31,799 nucleotides of DNA from UBA6814 sp040753075. Its GTDB lineage: Bacteria > Desulfobacterota > Desulfovibrionia > Desulfovibrionales > Desulfovibrionaceae. The notes below the pieces were generated by a model. The model ran no database searches. It was not told where the DNA came from and was given only the letters and a program-made list of their open reading frames with translations. Both the position numbers and the translations under genes were made by a program. The stretch is taken from assembly GCA_040753075.1 (NCBI GenBank), contig JBFMHA010000039.1, positions 1 through 31,799 on the forward strand, given 5' to 3'. Shown here piece after piece: positions 17,572 to 25,508 of this stretch. The first letter of the stretch is position 1, and each line of letters starts with the position of its first letter.

Positions 17572-18237
17572 GTGCACCTCACTCCCCTAGACCTTTTCCT
17601 GCTCTGCCTGGTGGCCTTCGCCGCCTGGCGGATGTTCCGCGGCCGCAGCCAGGACCGCCGCCCCCCGGACCAGTCCCGGCCCTGGTCGGAGCCGGACCCT
17701 GACGGGGACGAGGACACCCGTTCCGACGGATCCGGCGAGGACGAGGAGACCCGCCGCCGCCAGGCCAGCGAGGCCTACCGTCGGGCCCAGGCCGCCTGGG
17801 GCCATCTGCGCAGCGACAACCGGACCCGGGCCGCGGGACCCGCGGCGCAGGAGCGGCCCGCCGGCCCTGAGCCGGCCCGCGACGGCGACGCCGAATTCCT
17901 GGAAGGCGCCAAGGCCATGTACGCCCGCGTCCGGGAGTCGTGGGGCGACCGGGACCTGGACGACCTGGCCCAGTTCGTCACCGAACGCCGCCTGGCCGGA
18001 TTCCGGGAGCGGGCCGCCAGCGAGAAGCCCGCAGGGCGCACCGACGTGCTCCTGGTGGAGGCCCAGCTCCTGGCCATGGGACCGGAGCAGGCCCGGGTGC
18101 GCTACACCGCCCTCATCCGCGAGGCCGAGGTGGGCGACGCCCCGCGCCAGGTGCGCGAGGACTGGACCTTCGTGCGGCCCGCCGGCGACCAGTCCGCCAC
18201 CTGGCGGCTGGACGACGTGGCCGAGCCCGCGGACTGA
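17572..18237 (+). CDS. Membrane-anchored Tim44-like domain protein
   Basis: A 221-residue protein. One transmembrane helix lies near residues 5-21 (LDLFLLCLVAFAAW), followed by a long charged low-complexity linker rich in Asp, Glu, Arg and Pro (about 25-100). The C-terminal domain (about 103-215) contains FLEGAKAMYARVRESWGDRD, then DLDDLAQFVTERRLAGFRER, and ends WRLDDVAEP, the pattern of bacterial Tim44-like proteins. In mitochondria this fold binds the membrane and the import motor; in bacteria its role is poorly known. The start is a GTG with AGGGAAG in front, and the helix begins almost at once. The domain call is from pattern recognition and should be taken as likely rather than certain. 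It follows the response regulator but shares no obvious function. Confidence 0.7.
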   Translation: MHLTPLDLFLLCLVAFAAWRMFRGRSQDRRPPDQSRPWSEPDPDGDEDTRSDGSGEDEETRRRQASEAYRRAQAAWGHLRSDNRTRAAGPAAQERPAGPEPARDGDAEFLEGAKAMYARVRESWGDRDLDDLAQFVTERRLAGFRERAASEKPAGRTDVLLVEAQLLAMGPEQARVRYTALIREAEVGDAPRQVREDWTFVRPAGDQSATWRLDDVAEPAD

Positions 18238-18257
18238 CCCCCCTCCCCCGGACAGGT

Positions 18258-18480
18258 CCGGGAACGCCCGCATGCAGCCGACCCTGACCGCCGCGGTCAT
18301 GGCTGGCCGTCCCGTCAAAAGCGACGCTGTTGGCAAGAAATCAAGAGGACGCAGGCTGCTCGAACAGGCCCGGGGGGGGCGGCGCGCAGCCGGCCCGCAC
18401 CGCCGCGGCCATGGCCGCCAGCCCTTCAAAAGCGAAGCTTTTGACAAGAAATCAAGATGAGGCTGGGCTCCCGAACAACT
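18258..18480. repeat. Two tandem diverged copies of the GT4 gene's 3' end, period 111-112 bp
   Basis: Two units, about 18258-18369 and 18370-18480, repeat the last part of the neighbouring minus-strand GT4 gene (18481-18530). Shared blocks are ccgggaacgcccg (18258 and 18481), gcagccg...accgccgcgg (18274, 18386, 18497) and caagaaatcaaga (in both extra units). Read on the minus strand, each copy encodes a similar tail: gene MAAAVQAG...LFGSPASS-stop, middle copy MAAAVRAG...LFEQPASS-stop, distal copy MTAAVRVG...RAFPDLSG. So coding tail, stop codon and post-stop hairpin were duplicated together. It fills the whole gap between the Tim44-like gene and the GT4 gene; no other gene is seen here. Confidence 0.75.
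18426..18444 (-). terminator. Hairpin after the GT4 gene (GCGAAGC core)
   Basis: A perfect 8-bp stem, tcaaaagc and gcttttga, with loop gaa. The top strand core is GCGAAGC, a heptamer known to form an exceptionally stable DNA mini-hairpin. It begins about 7 bp past the GT4 stop. The T-rich TTTCTTG precedes it on the minus strand, but no long T-run follows, so termination is probable rather than sure. The distal repeat copy (18315-18333) has a degenerate version with one mismatch. Confidence 0.5.
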
Positions 18481-19546
18481 CCGGGAACGCCCGCTCGTAG
18501 CCGGCCTGCACCGCCGCGGCCATGGCCGCGTCGGTGAACCGCTCCAGGCGGCGGCGTCCGCCTTCCGCCAGCTCCTCGCGCAGGGCCGGGTCACTGAGCA
18601 GTCCGGCCAGGGCCCGGGCCAGGGCCCCGGGATCGCCGGAGGCGAACACCGCGCCGCTCGCGCCGGGCTCCACCAGCTCCAGGTTGGAGGGCAAGTCCGA
18701 GGCCGCCACCGGCAGGCCGCAGGCCCAGGCCTCCTTGATCACCGCGCTGGACCCCTCGCCGTGCACCGAGGCCACGGCCAGGATGTCCGCATCGGGCAGC
18801 TCCTCCCGGCTCTCCCGCCAGCCCGGCAGCTCCAGCCGGTCCCCCAGGCCCAGCTCCGCGGCCAGGGACTCCAGCCCTCCGCGCAGGGGCCCCTCGCCCA
18901 GGAGCCGCGCCCGCCAGGCGGGCAGGCCGGGCATGTCCCGCAGCGCAGCCAGGCCGCGCAGGAACACCTCGTGCCCCTTCTGGGGGGTGAGCGCGCCCAC
19001 CGCGGCGATGACCAGGGGCGCGTCCGGAGCCTTGGGCCGCCGGGCCGGATACAGGGACGGATCGATGCCGCTGTGGGCCACGGCCAGCCGCTCCCGGGGC
19101 GCTCCGCAGGCGGCCAGCACCTCGGCGGTCTCGGCGGACACGGCCAGGACCAGGTCGGCCAGGCGATACTTGAACCGGCCCCAGCCCCGGCCGGGCGCGT
19201 AGGACACCCGGCGGGAGTGGACCAGCCGGAACCGGCCGCCGAGAAGCTTGAGCAGCGCGCCCAGGGCCGCGGCCCGGGCGTCGTGGGTGTGCAGCAGGGC
19301 GACCTGGCGTTCGGACAGGAAGCGGCGCAGGCGCAGGATGTTGCGCGGGTCCCATTCCCGTCCCGAGGGCAGGGCCAGGACCTCCGCCCCCTCCGCGGCC
19401 AGGGCCGCCGCCAGGGGCGAGCCAGCCGGGCAGGCCGCCAGGGGCTCCACCCGGCCCGAGATCCGCTGCCGCCGCGCCAGGTAGAGCACCTGGCGCTGCC
19501 CGCCGCGCATCTCGCGGCCCAGATCGAGATGCAGGACCCTGGCCAC
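18452..19546 (-). CDS. Glycosyltransferase family 4 (GT-B fold)
   Basis: A 364-residue glycosyltransferase. The N-terminal domain has LDLGREMRGGQRQVLYLA, the glycine-rich acceptor-side loop of GT4 enzymes, and LLHTHDARAAALG. The C-terminal domain has IAAVGALTPQKGHEVFLRGL, then LLGEGPLRGGLESLA, and the donor-binding region with the E-x7-E-type block HGEGSSAVIKEAWACGLPV...SNLELVEPG (about 275-310). It transfers a sugar from an activated donor, probably to a cell-surface glycan or lipid; the substrate cannot be told. The GTG start has GGGAG in front and lies 14 bp after the aminotransferase stop. Its last codons are duplicated downstream as a tandem repeat with an intact stop codon. Confidence 0.87.
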   Translation of the reverse strand: MARVLHLDLGREMRGGQRQVLYLARRQRISGRVEPLAACPAGSPLAAALAAEGAEVLALPSGREWDPRNILRLRRFLSERQVALLHTHDARAAALGALLKLLGGRFRLVHSRRVSYAPGRGWGRFKYRLADLVLAVSAETAEVLAACGAPRERLAVAHSGIDPSLYPARRPKAPDAPLVIAAVGALTPQKGHEVFLRGLAALRDMPGLPAWRARLLGEGPLRGGLESLAAELGLGDRLELPGWRESREELPDADILAVASVHGEGSSAVIKEAWACGLPVAASDLPSNLELVEPGASGAVFASGDPGALARALAGLLSDPALREELAEGGRRRLERFTDAAMAAAVQAGYERAFPELFGSPASS

Positions 19547-19560
19547 GGCCGCTCCCGGGG

Positions 19561-20508
19561 TCAGAACCGGACCCCGCTCTCCTCCAGGTCGCGCACCAGG
19601 AGTTCGCGCAGCCGCCGGGCCACGGGTCCGGGCCGCACGTCGTGGATGGGCTTGCCCTCGTAGCGCACCACCGGGATGCAGTCTCCGGTGGTGCCCAGGA
19701 TGTGCACCTCCCGCGCGCCGTACACGTCGGCCTCGGTCACGCCCCGGAAGCTCACCGGGACCTCCCCCTTGATGAGGTCCAGGGCGCGCAGCAGGGTGGT
19801 GCCCGGCAGGGAGTTGGTGAGTTCTGGGACCACCAGGGTCCCGGCCTGGTCCACCAGGGTCACGTTCTCGGTGGCGCCCTCGGCCAGGAACCCGTGCTCG
19901 TCGAAGCAGAAGGGGTAGTCGTAGCCCTTCTGCACCGCCTCCATCTTCATGAGCACGTTGGGCAGGTAGTTCACGCTCTTGATCCTGGCCAGCCAGCTCT
20001 GCTTGGCCGGAGTCGCGGAGCGGAAGGCGGTGACGCCCTTCTCGAAGACGCTGTCGGGCTTGGGCGAGAAATGGTAGGCCGCCACGTAGAGGCTGGCCGC
20101 GGGGCTCTCGAAGGGATCGATGCCGAAGCCCCCGGGCCCCCGGCCCAGGAGGAGGCGCAGCATGCCGTTGTCCGCCCCGCCGGCCCTGGCCACGGCCAGG
20201 GCGATGTCCCGCAGGTCCTCCCAGGAACAGGGCGGGGCGAGGGAGATGGCGGCCGCGGACTTTTGCATCCGCTCCAGGTGGGCGTCGAGCTGGTAGAGCT
20301 TGCGGCCCACGTACTTGAGGGATTCGAACACCCCGTCCCCGCGATGGAGCAGGTGGTCGTCCAGGGGCAGGAGCATGAGGCGCACGTCCTTGCAGACCGC
20401 GCCCACGCGGTGCTCGTAGAAGGCCAGGACCTTGTCCGCCCCGGGCCGGGGCAGGGCCAGGAGCCGGCCCAGGTAGTCGTCGGAATCCAGAACGGGGATG
20501 TGGGCCAT
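19561..20508 (-). CDS. PLP-dependent aminotransferase class IV
   Basis: A 315-residue fold-type IV PLP enzyme (branched-chain/D-amino-acid aminotransferase and aminodeoxychorismate lyase family). Key blocks are HRGDGVFESLKYV (55-67), the catalytic Lys177 in ARIKSVNYLPNVLMKMEA, EGATENV (210-216) binding the cofactor phosphate, and GTTGDCIPVV near the C-terminus. The IKSVNYLPNVL stretch resembles D-amino-acid aminotransferases more than typical IlvE, and the N-terminus is longer than usual by about 30 residues. The reaction subtype is therefore open. The ATG at 20506-20508 is chosen for GAGG in front and the beginning of ordered sequence. It sits between asd and the GT4 gene; a terminator after asd suggests separate transcription from asd. 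Confidence 0.85.
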   Translation of the reverse strand: MAHIPVLDSDDYLGRLLALPRPGADKVLAFYEHRVGAVCKDVRLMLLPLDDHLLHRGDGVFESLKYVGRKLYQLDAHLERMQKSAAAISLAPPCSWEDLRDIALAVARAGGADNGMLRLLLGRGPGGFGIDPFESPAASLYVAAYHFSPKPDSVFEKGVTAFRSATPAKQSWLARIKSVNYLPNVLMKMEAVQKGYDYPFCFDEHGFLAEGATENVTLVDQAGTLVVPELTNSLPGTTLLRALDLIKGEVPVSFRGVTEADVYGAREVHILGTTGDCIPVVRYEGKPIHDVRPGPVARRLRELLVRDLEESGVRF

Positions 20509-20573
20509 GCCGGTGACCTCGGATGGATGATGGTGTTCTTCGACCCCTCGCGGTGTACCACCGCCGCGGGCGG

Positions 20574-20615
20574 GACGCAAAGCAAAGCCGGGGCCCAGCG
20601 CCGCAGGGCCCCGGC
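20574..20615 (-). terminator. Rho-independent terminator of asd
   Basis: A perfect 10-bp stem (gccggggccc 20587-20596 and gggccccggc 20606-20615) with a 9-base loop, followed on the minus strand by TTTGCTTTG. It starts about 22 bp after the asd stop codon. Confidence 0.8.
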
Positions 20616-20637
20616 CGGAACTCGAAGAAAAGAGCCG

Positions 20638-21663
<1,026 letters not shown>

Positions 21664-21689
21664 GGCGAACTCCTCTCTGAAAATGTATT

Positions 21690-21703
21690 CCCCGTTTCCG
21701 GGG
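21690..21703 (-). other. Small hairpin with GNRA-type loop in the asd leader
   Basis: On the minus strand CCCCG-GAAA-CGGGG forms a 5-bp stem with a GAAA tetraloop, 27 bp upstream of the asd ATG and just after the putative -10. It would lie at or near the 5' end of the asd mRNA and could stabilise it. A second small inverted repeat (cccctt...aggg) lies at 21718-21732 inside the promoter spacer. Confidence 0.4.
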
Positions 21704-21709
21704 TACGTT

Positions 21710-21748
21710 TGCATACACCCCTTGCCCAGGGGACGCAAAGGATTTCGC
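21710..21748 (-). promoter_or_regulatory. Probable asd promoter with element shared with leuA
   Basis: On the minus strand TTGCGT (21733-21738) is followed 17 bases later by TATGCA (21710-21715). The -35 lies within GCGAAATCCTTTGCG (21734-21748), a 15-base sequence found identically upstream of leuA (30179-30193). The promoter is 47 bp from the ATG. The rest of the 230-bp gap to metF shows no gene. Confidence 0.5.
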
Positions 21749-21893
21749 CCGGGCATCGGCCAACGGCGGGAGATGCCGGACGAACGCCGCCCGCATCGCT
21801 TCCCTGTACGCGCTGCGGCGTTGTCCGGCCCGGTCCGCCTCAGAAGACGCGGACCAGGGCCGGGGGGATGAAGAGCCGCTGCATGGCGGCGTC

Positions 21894-22766
21894 CTACCGC
21901 GACAGCGCCCCCACGATCTCCAGGCAGGCGTCGGCCTTGTTCAGGGTGTAGAGGTGGATGCCCGGGGCCCCGTTGTCCAGGAGCTCCTGGGCCTGGCGCT
22001 TGGCGTAGTCCACGCCGAGCTTGCGCACCGCGTCGGCCCCGCCCTTCTTGTCCGCCTCCTCCAGGGCCAGCAGGTACTTGCCCGGGATGCTGGCCCCGCA
22101 CATGCCCAGGATGCGCTTGACCGAGGCGAGGCCCATGATGGGCAGGATGCCGGGGACCACCGGCTTGTCCACGCCCATGGCCGCCAGCCGCTCCACGAAG
22201 TCGAAGTACTGGCGGTTGTCGTAGAAGAGCTGGGTGATGACGAAGTCCGCGCCCGCGTCCAGCTTGGCCTTGAGGAACTCCAGGTCCTGGCGGATGCGGG
22301 GGCAGTCGGGATGTCCCTCGGGGTAGCCGGCCACGCCCACGCCCACGCCCGGCTGCCGGGCGCGGATGAAGGACACCAGGTCCGAGGCGTGCTTGAAGCG
22401 CTCGTTGTCCGGCACGAAGCTCTCGGCGCCGCGGGGCGGGTCGCCGCGCAGGGCCAGCACGTTGTCCACCCCGGACTTGGCCAGGTCGGCCAGGAAGGCC
22501 GCGATCCTCTCCTCGTCCGCGCCCACGCAGGTCAGGTGGGCCATGGGTTCGAGGCCCAGCTCGGCCTTGAGCCGGGACACGATCTCCAGGGTGTTGGCCT
22601 GGGTCCCCCCGCCCGCGCCGTAGGTCACGGACACGAAGAGCGGGTCCACGGCGGTGAGCGCCCGGGCGATCAGGAAGAAGGACGGCCAGGCCTCCCGCTC
22701 CTTGGGCGGGAAGAACTCCAGGGACACGAACTTGGGGGTCTTGGCGATGAGGTCGGCGATGCGCAC
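21894..22766 (-). CDS. metF: 5,10-methylenetetrahydrofolate reductase
   Basis: A 290-residue FAD-dependent TIM-barrel enzyme. It starts with FVSLEFFPPKE, containing the conserved catalytic Glu, then VSVTYGAGGGTQANTLEIV, MAHLTCVGAD, VDNVLALRGDPPRG and AGYPEGHPDCP, all hallmarks of MetF. ADFVITQLFYDN is the motif at the folate-binding side. It reduces methylene-THF to methyl-THF for methionine synthesis, and in anaerobes it can also belong to the Wood-Ljungdahl methyl branch. Length matches E. coli MetF (296). The ATG lies 2 bp after the mutT stop, so the small gene, mutT and metF look co-transcribed. No C-terminal domain or partner gene (MetV) is seen here. Confidence 0.95.
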   Translation of the reverse strand: MRIADLIAKTPKFVSLEFFPPKEREAWPSFFLIARALTAVDPLFVSVTYGAGGGTQANTLEIVSRLKAELGLEPMAHLTCVGADEERIAAFLADLAKSGVDNVLALRGDPPRGAESFVPDNERFKHASDLVSFIRARQPGVGVGVAGYPEGHPDCPRIRQDLEFLKAKLDAGADFVITQLFYDNRQYFDFVERLAAMGVDKPVVPGILPIMGLASVKRILGMCGASIPGKYLLALEEADKKGGADAVRKLGVDYAKRQAQELLDNGAPGIHLYTLNKADACLEIVGALSR

Positions 22767-22768
22767 GG

Positions 22769-23179
22769 CTACTCCGTGGGGTTTTCGGCCAGTTCGGCCA
22801 CGATCTCGATGTCCGGCTTGAGGAAGGGCGTCCCGTCCACGTCCCCGGGCGCGAACCAGCGGATGGCGTGGCCCTCGAGAGAAAGCGGGGTTCCGGCGTG
22901 CTCGGCCACCCGGAAGAAATGCAGGCGCACGGTCATGTGCGGATAGACGTGGGTCTTCTCGCGCCAGAGGGCGAAGCGCAGGGGGGTGAGGCCCAGCTCC
23001 TCGCGCAGCTCGCGCACCAGGGCCTGCTCCAGGCCCTCGCCCGGCTCCACCTTGCCGCCCGGGAACTCCCAGTACCCGGCCAGGGGCTTGCCCTCGGGCC
23101 GGCGCACGGCCAGGAACCGGCCGTCACGCCAGAGGATGCCGGCGACGACCTGAATCTCGGGCTGGATCTCAGGCGGCAC
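22769..23179 (-). CDS. mutT: NUDIX hydrolase, MutT-type (8-oxo-dGTP diphosphatase)
   Basis: A 136-residue NUDIX protein. The Nudix box is complete at residues 42-64: Gly42, Glu48, Arg56-Glu57, Glu60-Glu61 and Gly63, in the context GYWEFPGGKVEPGE. The N-terminal IQVVAGILWRDGRFLAVRRP and the WEFPGGK signature are typical of MutT enzymes that hydrolyse 8-oxo-dGTP and keep oxidised guanine out of DNA. Other NUDIX substrates remain possible. The start is a GTG overlapping the end of the upstream small gene by 11 bp, with GGGAG in front; the next gene, metF, begins 2 bp after its stop. Tight packing implies one operon. Confidence 0.88.
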   Translation of the reverse strand: MPPEIQPEIQVVAGILWRDGRFLAVRRPEGKPLAGYWEFPGGKVEPGEGLEQALVRELREELGLTPLRFALWREKTHVYPHMTVRLHFFRVAEHAGTPLSLEGHAIRWFAPGDVDGTPFLKPDIEIVAELAENPTE

Positions 23180-23396
23180 GGCGGGCGGCTCCCTTCTTCT
23201 TGCGGCGGGACTTGGGCCCGGGTCCGCCTTCGCCGGGACCGTCAGCCTCGGACACGGCGTCCAGGCCGCTGGCCGCGGCCTGGCGGCGCATCTCCAGCAC
23301 CGCGGAGCGGGCGCGGGCCACCAGGTCGACGCACTCGGAGTCGTCGCCCTCGGCGCCGGGGGCGTGCAGATCGTCGGGGTCAGGACGCATGGTCAT
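23169..23396 (-). CDS. Small protein of unknown function
   Basis: A 75-residue protein I do not recognise. It starts MTMRPDPDDLHAPGAEGDD, is acidic in the first third, has a short likely helix ECVDLVARARSAVLEMRRQA (about 21-40) and ends in a strongly basic tail KSRRKKKGAARRAA. No signal peptide, membrane helix or metal motif is seen. Support for it being real comes from its position: it ends inside mutT by 11 bp on the same strand and starts 36 bp after the ABC-F stop, so without it there would be a gap. The ATG at 23394-23396 or the one two codons later could be the start; the ribosome site is weak. The basic tail might bind nucleic acid, but that is a guess. Confidence 0.6.
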   Translation of the reverse strand: MTMRPDPDDLHAPGAEGDDSECVDLVARARSAVLEMRRQAAASGLDAVSEADGPGEGGPGPKSRRKKKGAARRAA

Positions 23397-23432
23397 GGTC
23401 TACCCCATCTCGCGGCAAAGCGCATCCCCACC

Positions 23433-25415
23433 CTACTCCCCGCCCAGGGCCTTGGACTCGGCCTCCAGCTCGGCCATCTCGGCCTCCAGGGCCTCCATGC
23501 GCTGGGCCAGGCGGTCGCCCTTGGCCTTGGCGTCGGCGTACTGCTTGAGCAGGGCCGAGGACTTGGGCGCGTCCGCGAACACCGCGGGGTCTGCCAGCTG
23601 GGACTCGGCCTCGTCCTGCTCGGCCATGACCGCCTCCAGGTCCGCCTCAAGCTTCTCGTACTCGGCCTTGAGGGGCTTGAGGCGGCGGTAGATGGCGTTG
23701 CGGCGCTCGGCCTCCTCGCGCTTCTTGCGCTTGGCCTCCTCCTTGGACAGCCCGGCCACCCGCACGTCGCGCACCGGCGGGCCGGCCGCGGCCTGGGCGG
23801 CCTCGGCGAGCTGGGCCTTGCGCCACTCGTCGTACTCCTCGAACCCGCCGGCGAACACCGTGAGCCCGTCCGGCCCCAGGCCCCAGACCTGCTCCGCCAC
23901 CCGGGACAGGAGCCAGCGGTCGTGGGCCACCATGAGGAGCGTGCCCTCGTAGTCCTCCAGGGCGGAGATGAGGGCCTCGCGGCTCTCCAGGTCCAGGTGG
24001 TTGGTGGGCTCGTCCAGCACCAGGAAGTTGGCCCGGGCCAGGAAGAGGGAGGCCAGCACCAGGCGGGTCTTCTCGCCGCCGGAGAGGCTCGACACCTCGC
24101 GCTCCCAGGTCTCCTCGGACAGGAGGAAGAGGCCCAGCACGCTGCGCAGCTCCTCCTCGGTGGTGTGCGGGTCGGAGAGGCGGCGGATCTCGGCCAGGAC
24201 CGGCTTGTCCAGGTTCAGCCGGTCGGCGGAGTGCTGCGAGAAGTAGCCCACGTGCATGGCCGGCCCGATCTCGCAGCGGCCGCCGCGCTGCTCCTTCTCG
24301 TTCATGAGCACCTTGAGCAGGGTGGACTTGCCGCAGCCGTTGGGGCCGCACAGGGCCACCTTCATGCCCGCGTACAGGTTGAAGTCCAGGGGCCTCCACA
24401 GGGCCGAGTCGCCCCAGCCCGCGGCCAGGCCCACGGCCGAGAGCACGGTCTTGTTGCCGCGCTTGGGCTCGGGCCAGGAGAAGTTCAGGGACTTGCGCCG
24501 CTGCTCCTTGCGGCTTTTGACGCCCTCCAGCTCCTTGGCCATCTTCTGGGCCTGCTTCTTCTTGGCCTGGGCCTGGCGGGCCTTGGTGGCCTTGGCCGAG
24601 AACCGGCGCACGAAGTCGAGCTTCTTCTCCAGCTCGTCCTGGATGCGCTTCTCCTCGCGCAGGCGCTGCTCCTCGGCCTCGGCCTGCCATTCGAGATAGC
24701 CCGAGAAGTCGCCCTCCCGCACCACGGGGCGCAGGCCGCCGAGGTAGAGGACGTGGGTGGAGACCTTGTCCAGGAAGATGCGGTCGTGGGCCACGAAGAC
24801 CAGCACCCCGGGGAAGGCGAGCAGGTACTGCTCCAGCCACTCCACGGCCTCCAGGTCCAGGTGGTTGGTGGGCTCGTCCAGGATGAGCAGGCTCGCCCCG
24901 CCGGTGAGGATGCGGGCCAGCTTGGCCCGCTCGCGCCAGCCGCCGGAGAGCGAGCCCACCGGCTTGGCCCATTCGTCGGGGGTGAAGCCCAGGCCGGTGA
25001 GCACGGCCTTGGCCTTGTGCTCGGGGTTGTAGCCGTGCTGGTGCTCCCAGCGGGCCTGGCGCTCGGTGAGCGCGGCCAGGCGGGACCGGTCCCCGGCCGC
25101 GGTGGCCGCGTCCCACTCCTTCCAGAACTCGGCCCAGGAGGGCAGGACCTCCAGGACCCAGGACAGGATGGGCGCGGCCAGGTCGCGCTGGGACAGCTCC
25201 TGGGCCGCGTAGCCCACCTGGGAGTCCTTGGGGATGACCACCTGCCCGGTGTCGGGCAGGGTCTCGCCGGCCAGCATGCGCAGGAGCGTGGACTTGCCCG
25301 CGCCGTTGGGGCCGGCCACGGCCAGCCGCGCGCCGGAGTTCATCTCGAAGGAAACGTCCTTGAACAGCTCGCGGCCGCCGTAGGCCTTGGAAAGGGATTG
25401 TACAGTGAGTCTCAT
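23433..25415 (-). CDS. ABC-F family ATPase (Uup/YheS-like)
   Basis: A 660-residue soluble protein with two ABC domains and no membrane segments. Domain 1 has Walker A GPNGAGKST (35-43), signature LSGGWRERAKLA and Walker B LLILDEPTNHLDLEA. A charged linker follows (EEQRLREEKRIQDELEKKL and on). Domain 2 has GPNGCGKST, LSGGEKTRLVLA and FLVLDEPTNHLDLES. A basic and then acidic coiled coil ends the protein (about 560-655). The doubled DEPTNHLD motif defines ABC-F factors, which bind the ribosome E site and help with stalled or difficult translation. The exact subfamily is uncertain; the long C-terminal coiled coil points to Uup/YheS types. It starts 93 bp after leuB, with a hairpin terminator in the gap, so it is probably transcribed apart from the leu genes. 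Confidence 0.92.
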   Translation of the reverse strand: MRLTVQSLSKAYGGRELFKDVSFEMNSGARLAVAGPNGAGKSTLLRMLAGETLPDTGQVVIPKDSQVGYAAQELSQRDLAAPILSWVLEVLPSWAEFWKEWDAATAAGDRSRLAALTERQARWEHQHGYNPEHKAKAVLTGLGFTPDEWAKPVGSLSGGWRERAKLARILTGGASLLILDEPTNHLDLEAVEWLEQYLLAFPGVLVFVAHDRIFLDKVSTHVLYLGGLRPVVREGDFSGYLEWQAEAEEQRLREEKRIQDELEKKLDFVRRFSAKATKARQAQAKKKQAQKMAKELEGVKSRKEQRRKSLNFSWPEPKRGNKTVLSAVGLAAGWGDSALWRPLDFNLYAGMKVALCGPNGCGKSTLLKVLMNEKEQRGGRCEIGPAMHVGYFSQHSADRLNLDKPVLAEIRRLSDPHTTEEELRSVLGLFLLSEETWEREVSSLSGGEKTRLVLASLFLARANFLVLDEPTNHLDLESREALISALEDYEGTLLMVAHDRWLLSRVAEQVWGLGPDGLTVFAGGFEEYDEWRKAQLAEAAQAAAGPPVRDVRVAGLSKEEAKRKKREEAERRNAIYRRLKPLKAEYEKLEADLEAVMAEQDEAESQLADPAVFADAPKSSALLKQYADAKAKGDRLAQRMEALEAEMAELEAESKALGGE

Positions 25416-25453
25416 GGGTCGTTCGCCACCTCAAGCGTGGCTTCTTTAGACGG

Positions 25454-25488
25454 CTTCGGCCCGGAAGGCAACGCCTCCCGGGCCGAAG
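25454..25488 (-). terminator. Hairpin terminator after leuB
   Basis: An 11-bp stem (cttcggcccgg 25454-25464 and ccgggccgaag 25478-25488) with an inner aggc/gcct pair. It lies 21 bp after the leuB stop on the minus strand. Only a weak T content follows (CCGTCTAAAG), so read-through into the ABC-F gene is possible. Confidence 0.65.
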
Positions 25489-25508
25489 TCCGGAACAGGG
25501 TTTGCGGC

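Noticed and set aside
18258..18530. CRISPR array
   Set aside because: Three units of ~111 bp with scattered divergence and no short constant repeat with equal spacers; the units match the end of a gene.
21840..21890. A 14-codon open frame ending LVRVF-stop upstream of asd, similar to the asd C-terminus LVRVP
   Set aside because: The match is only five residues, lies upstream rather than downstream of asd, and can arise by chance in GC-rich DNA.
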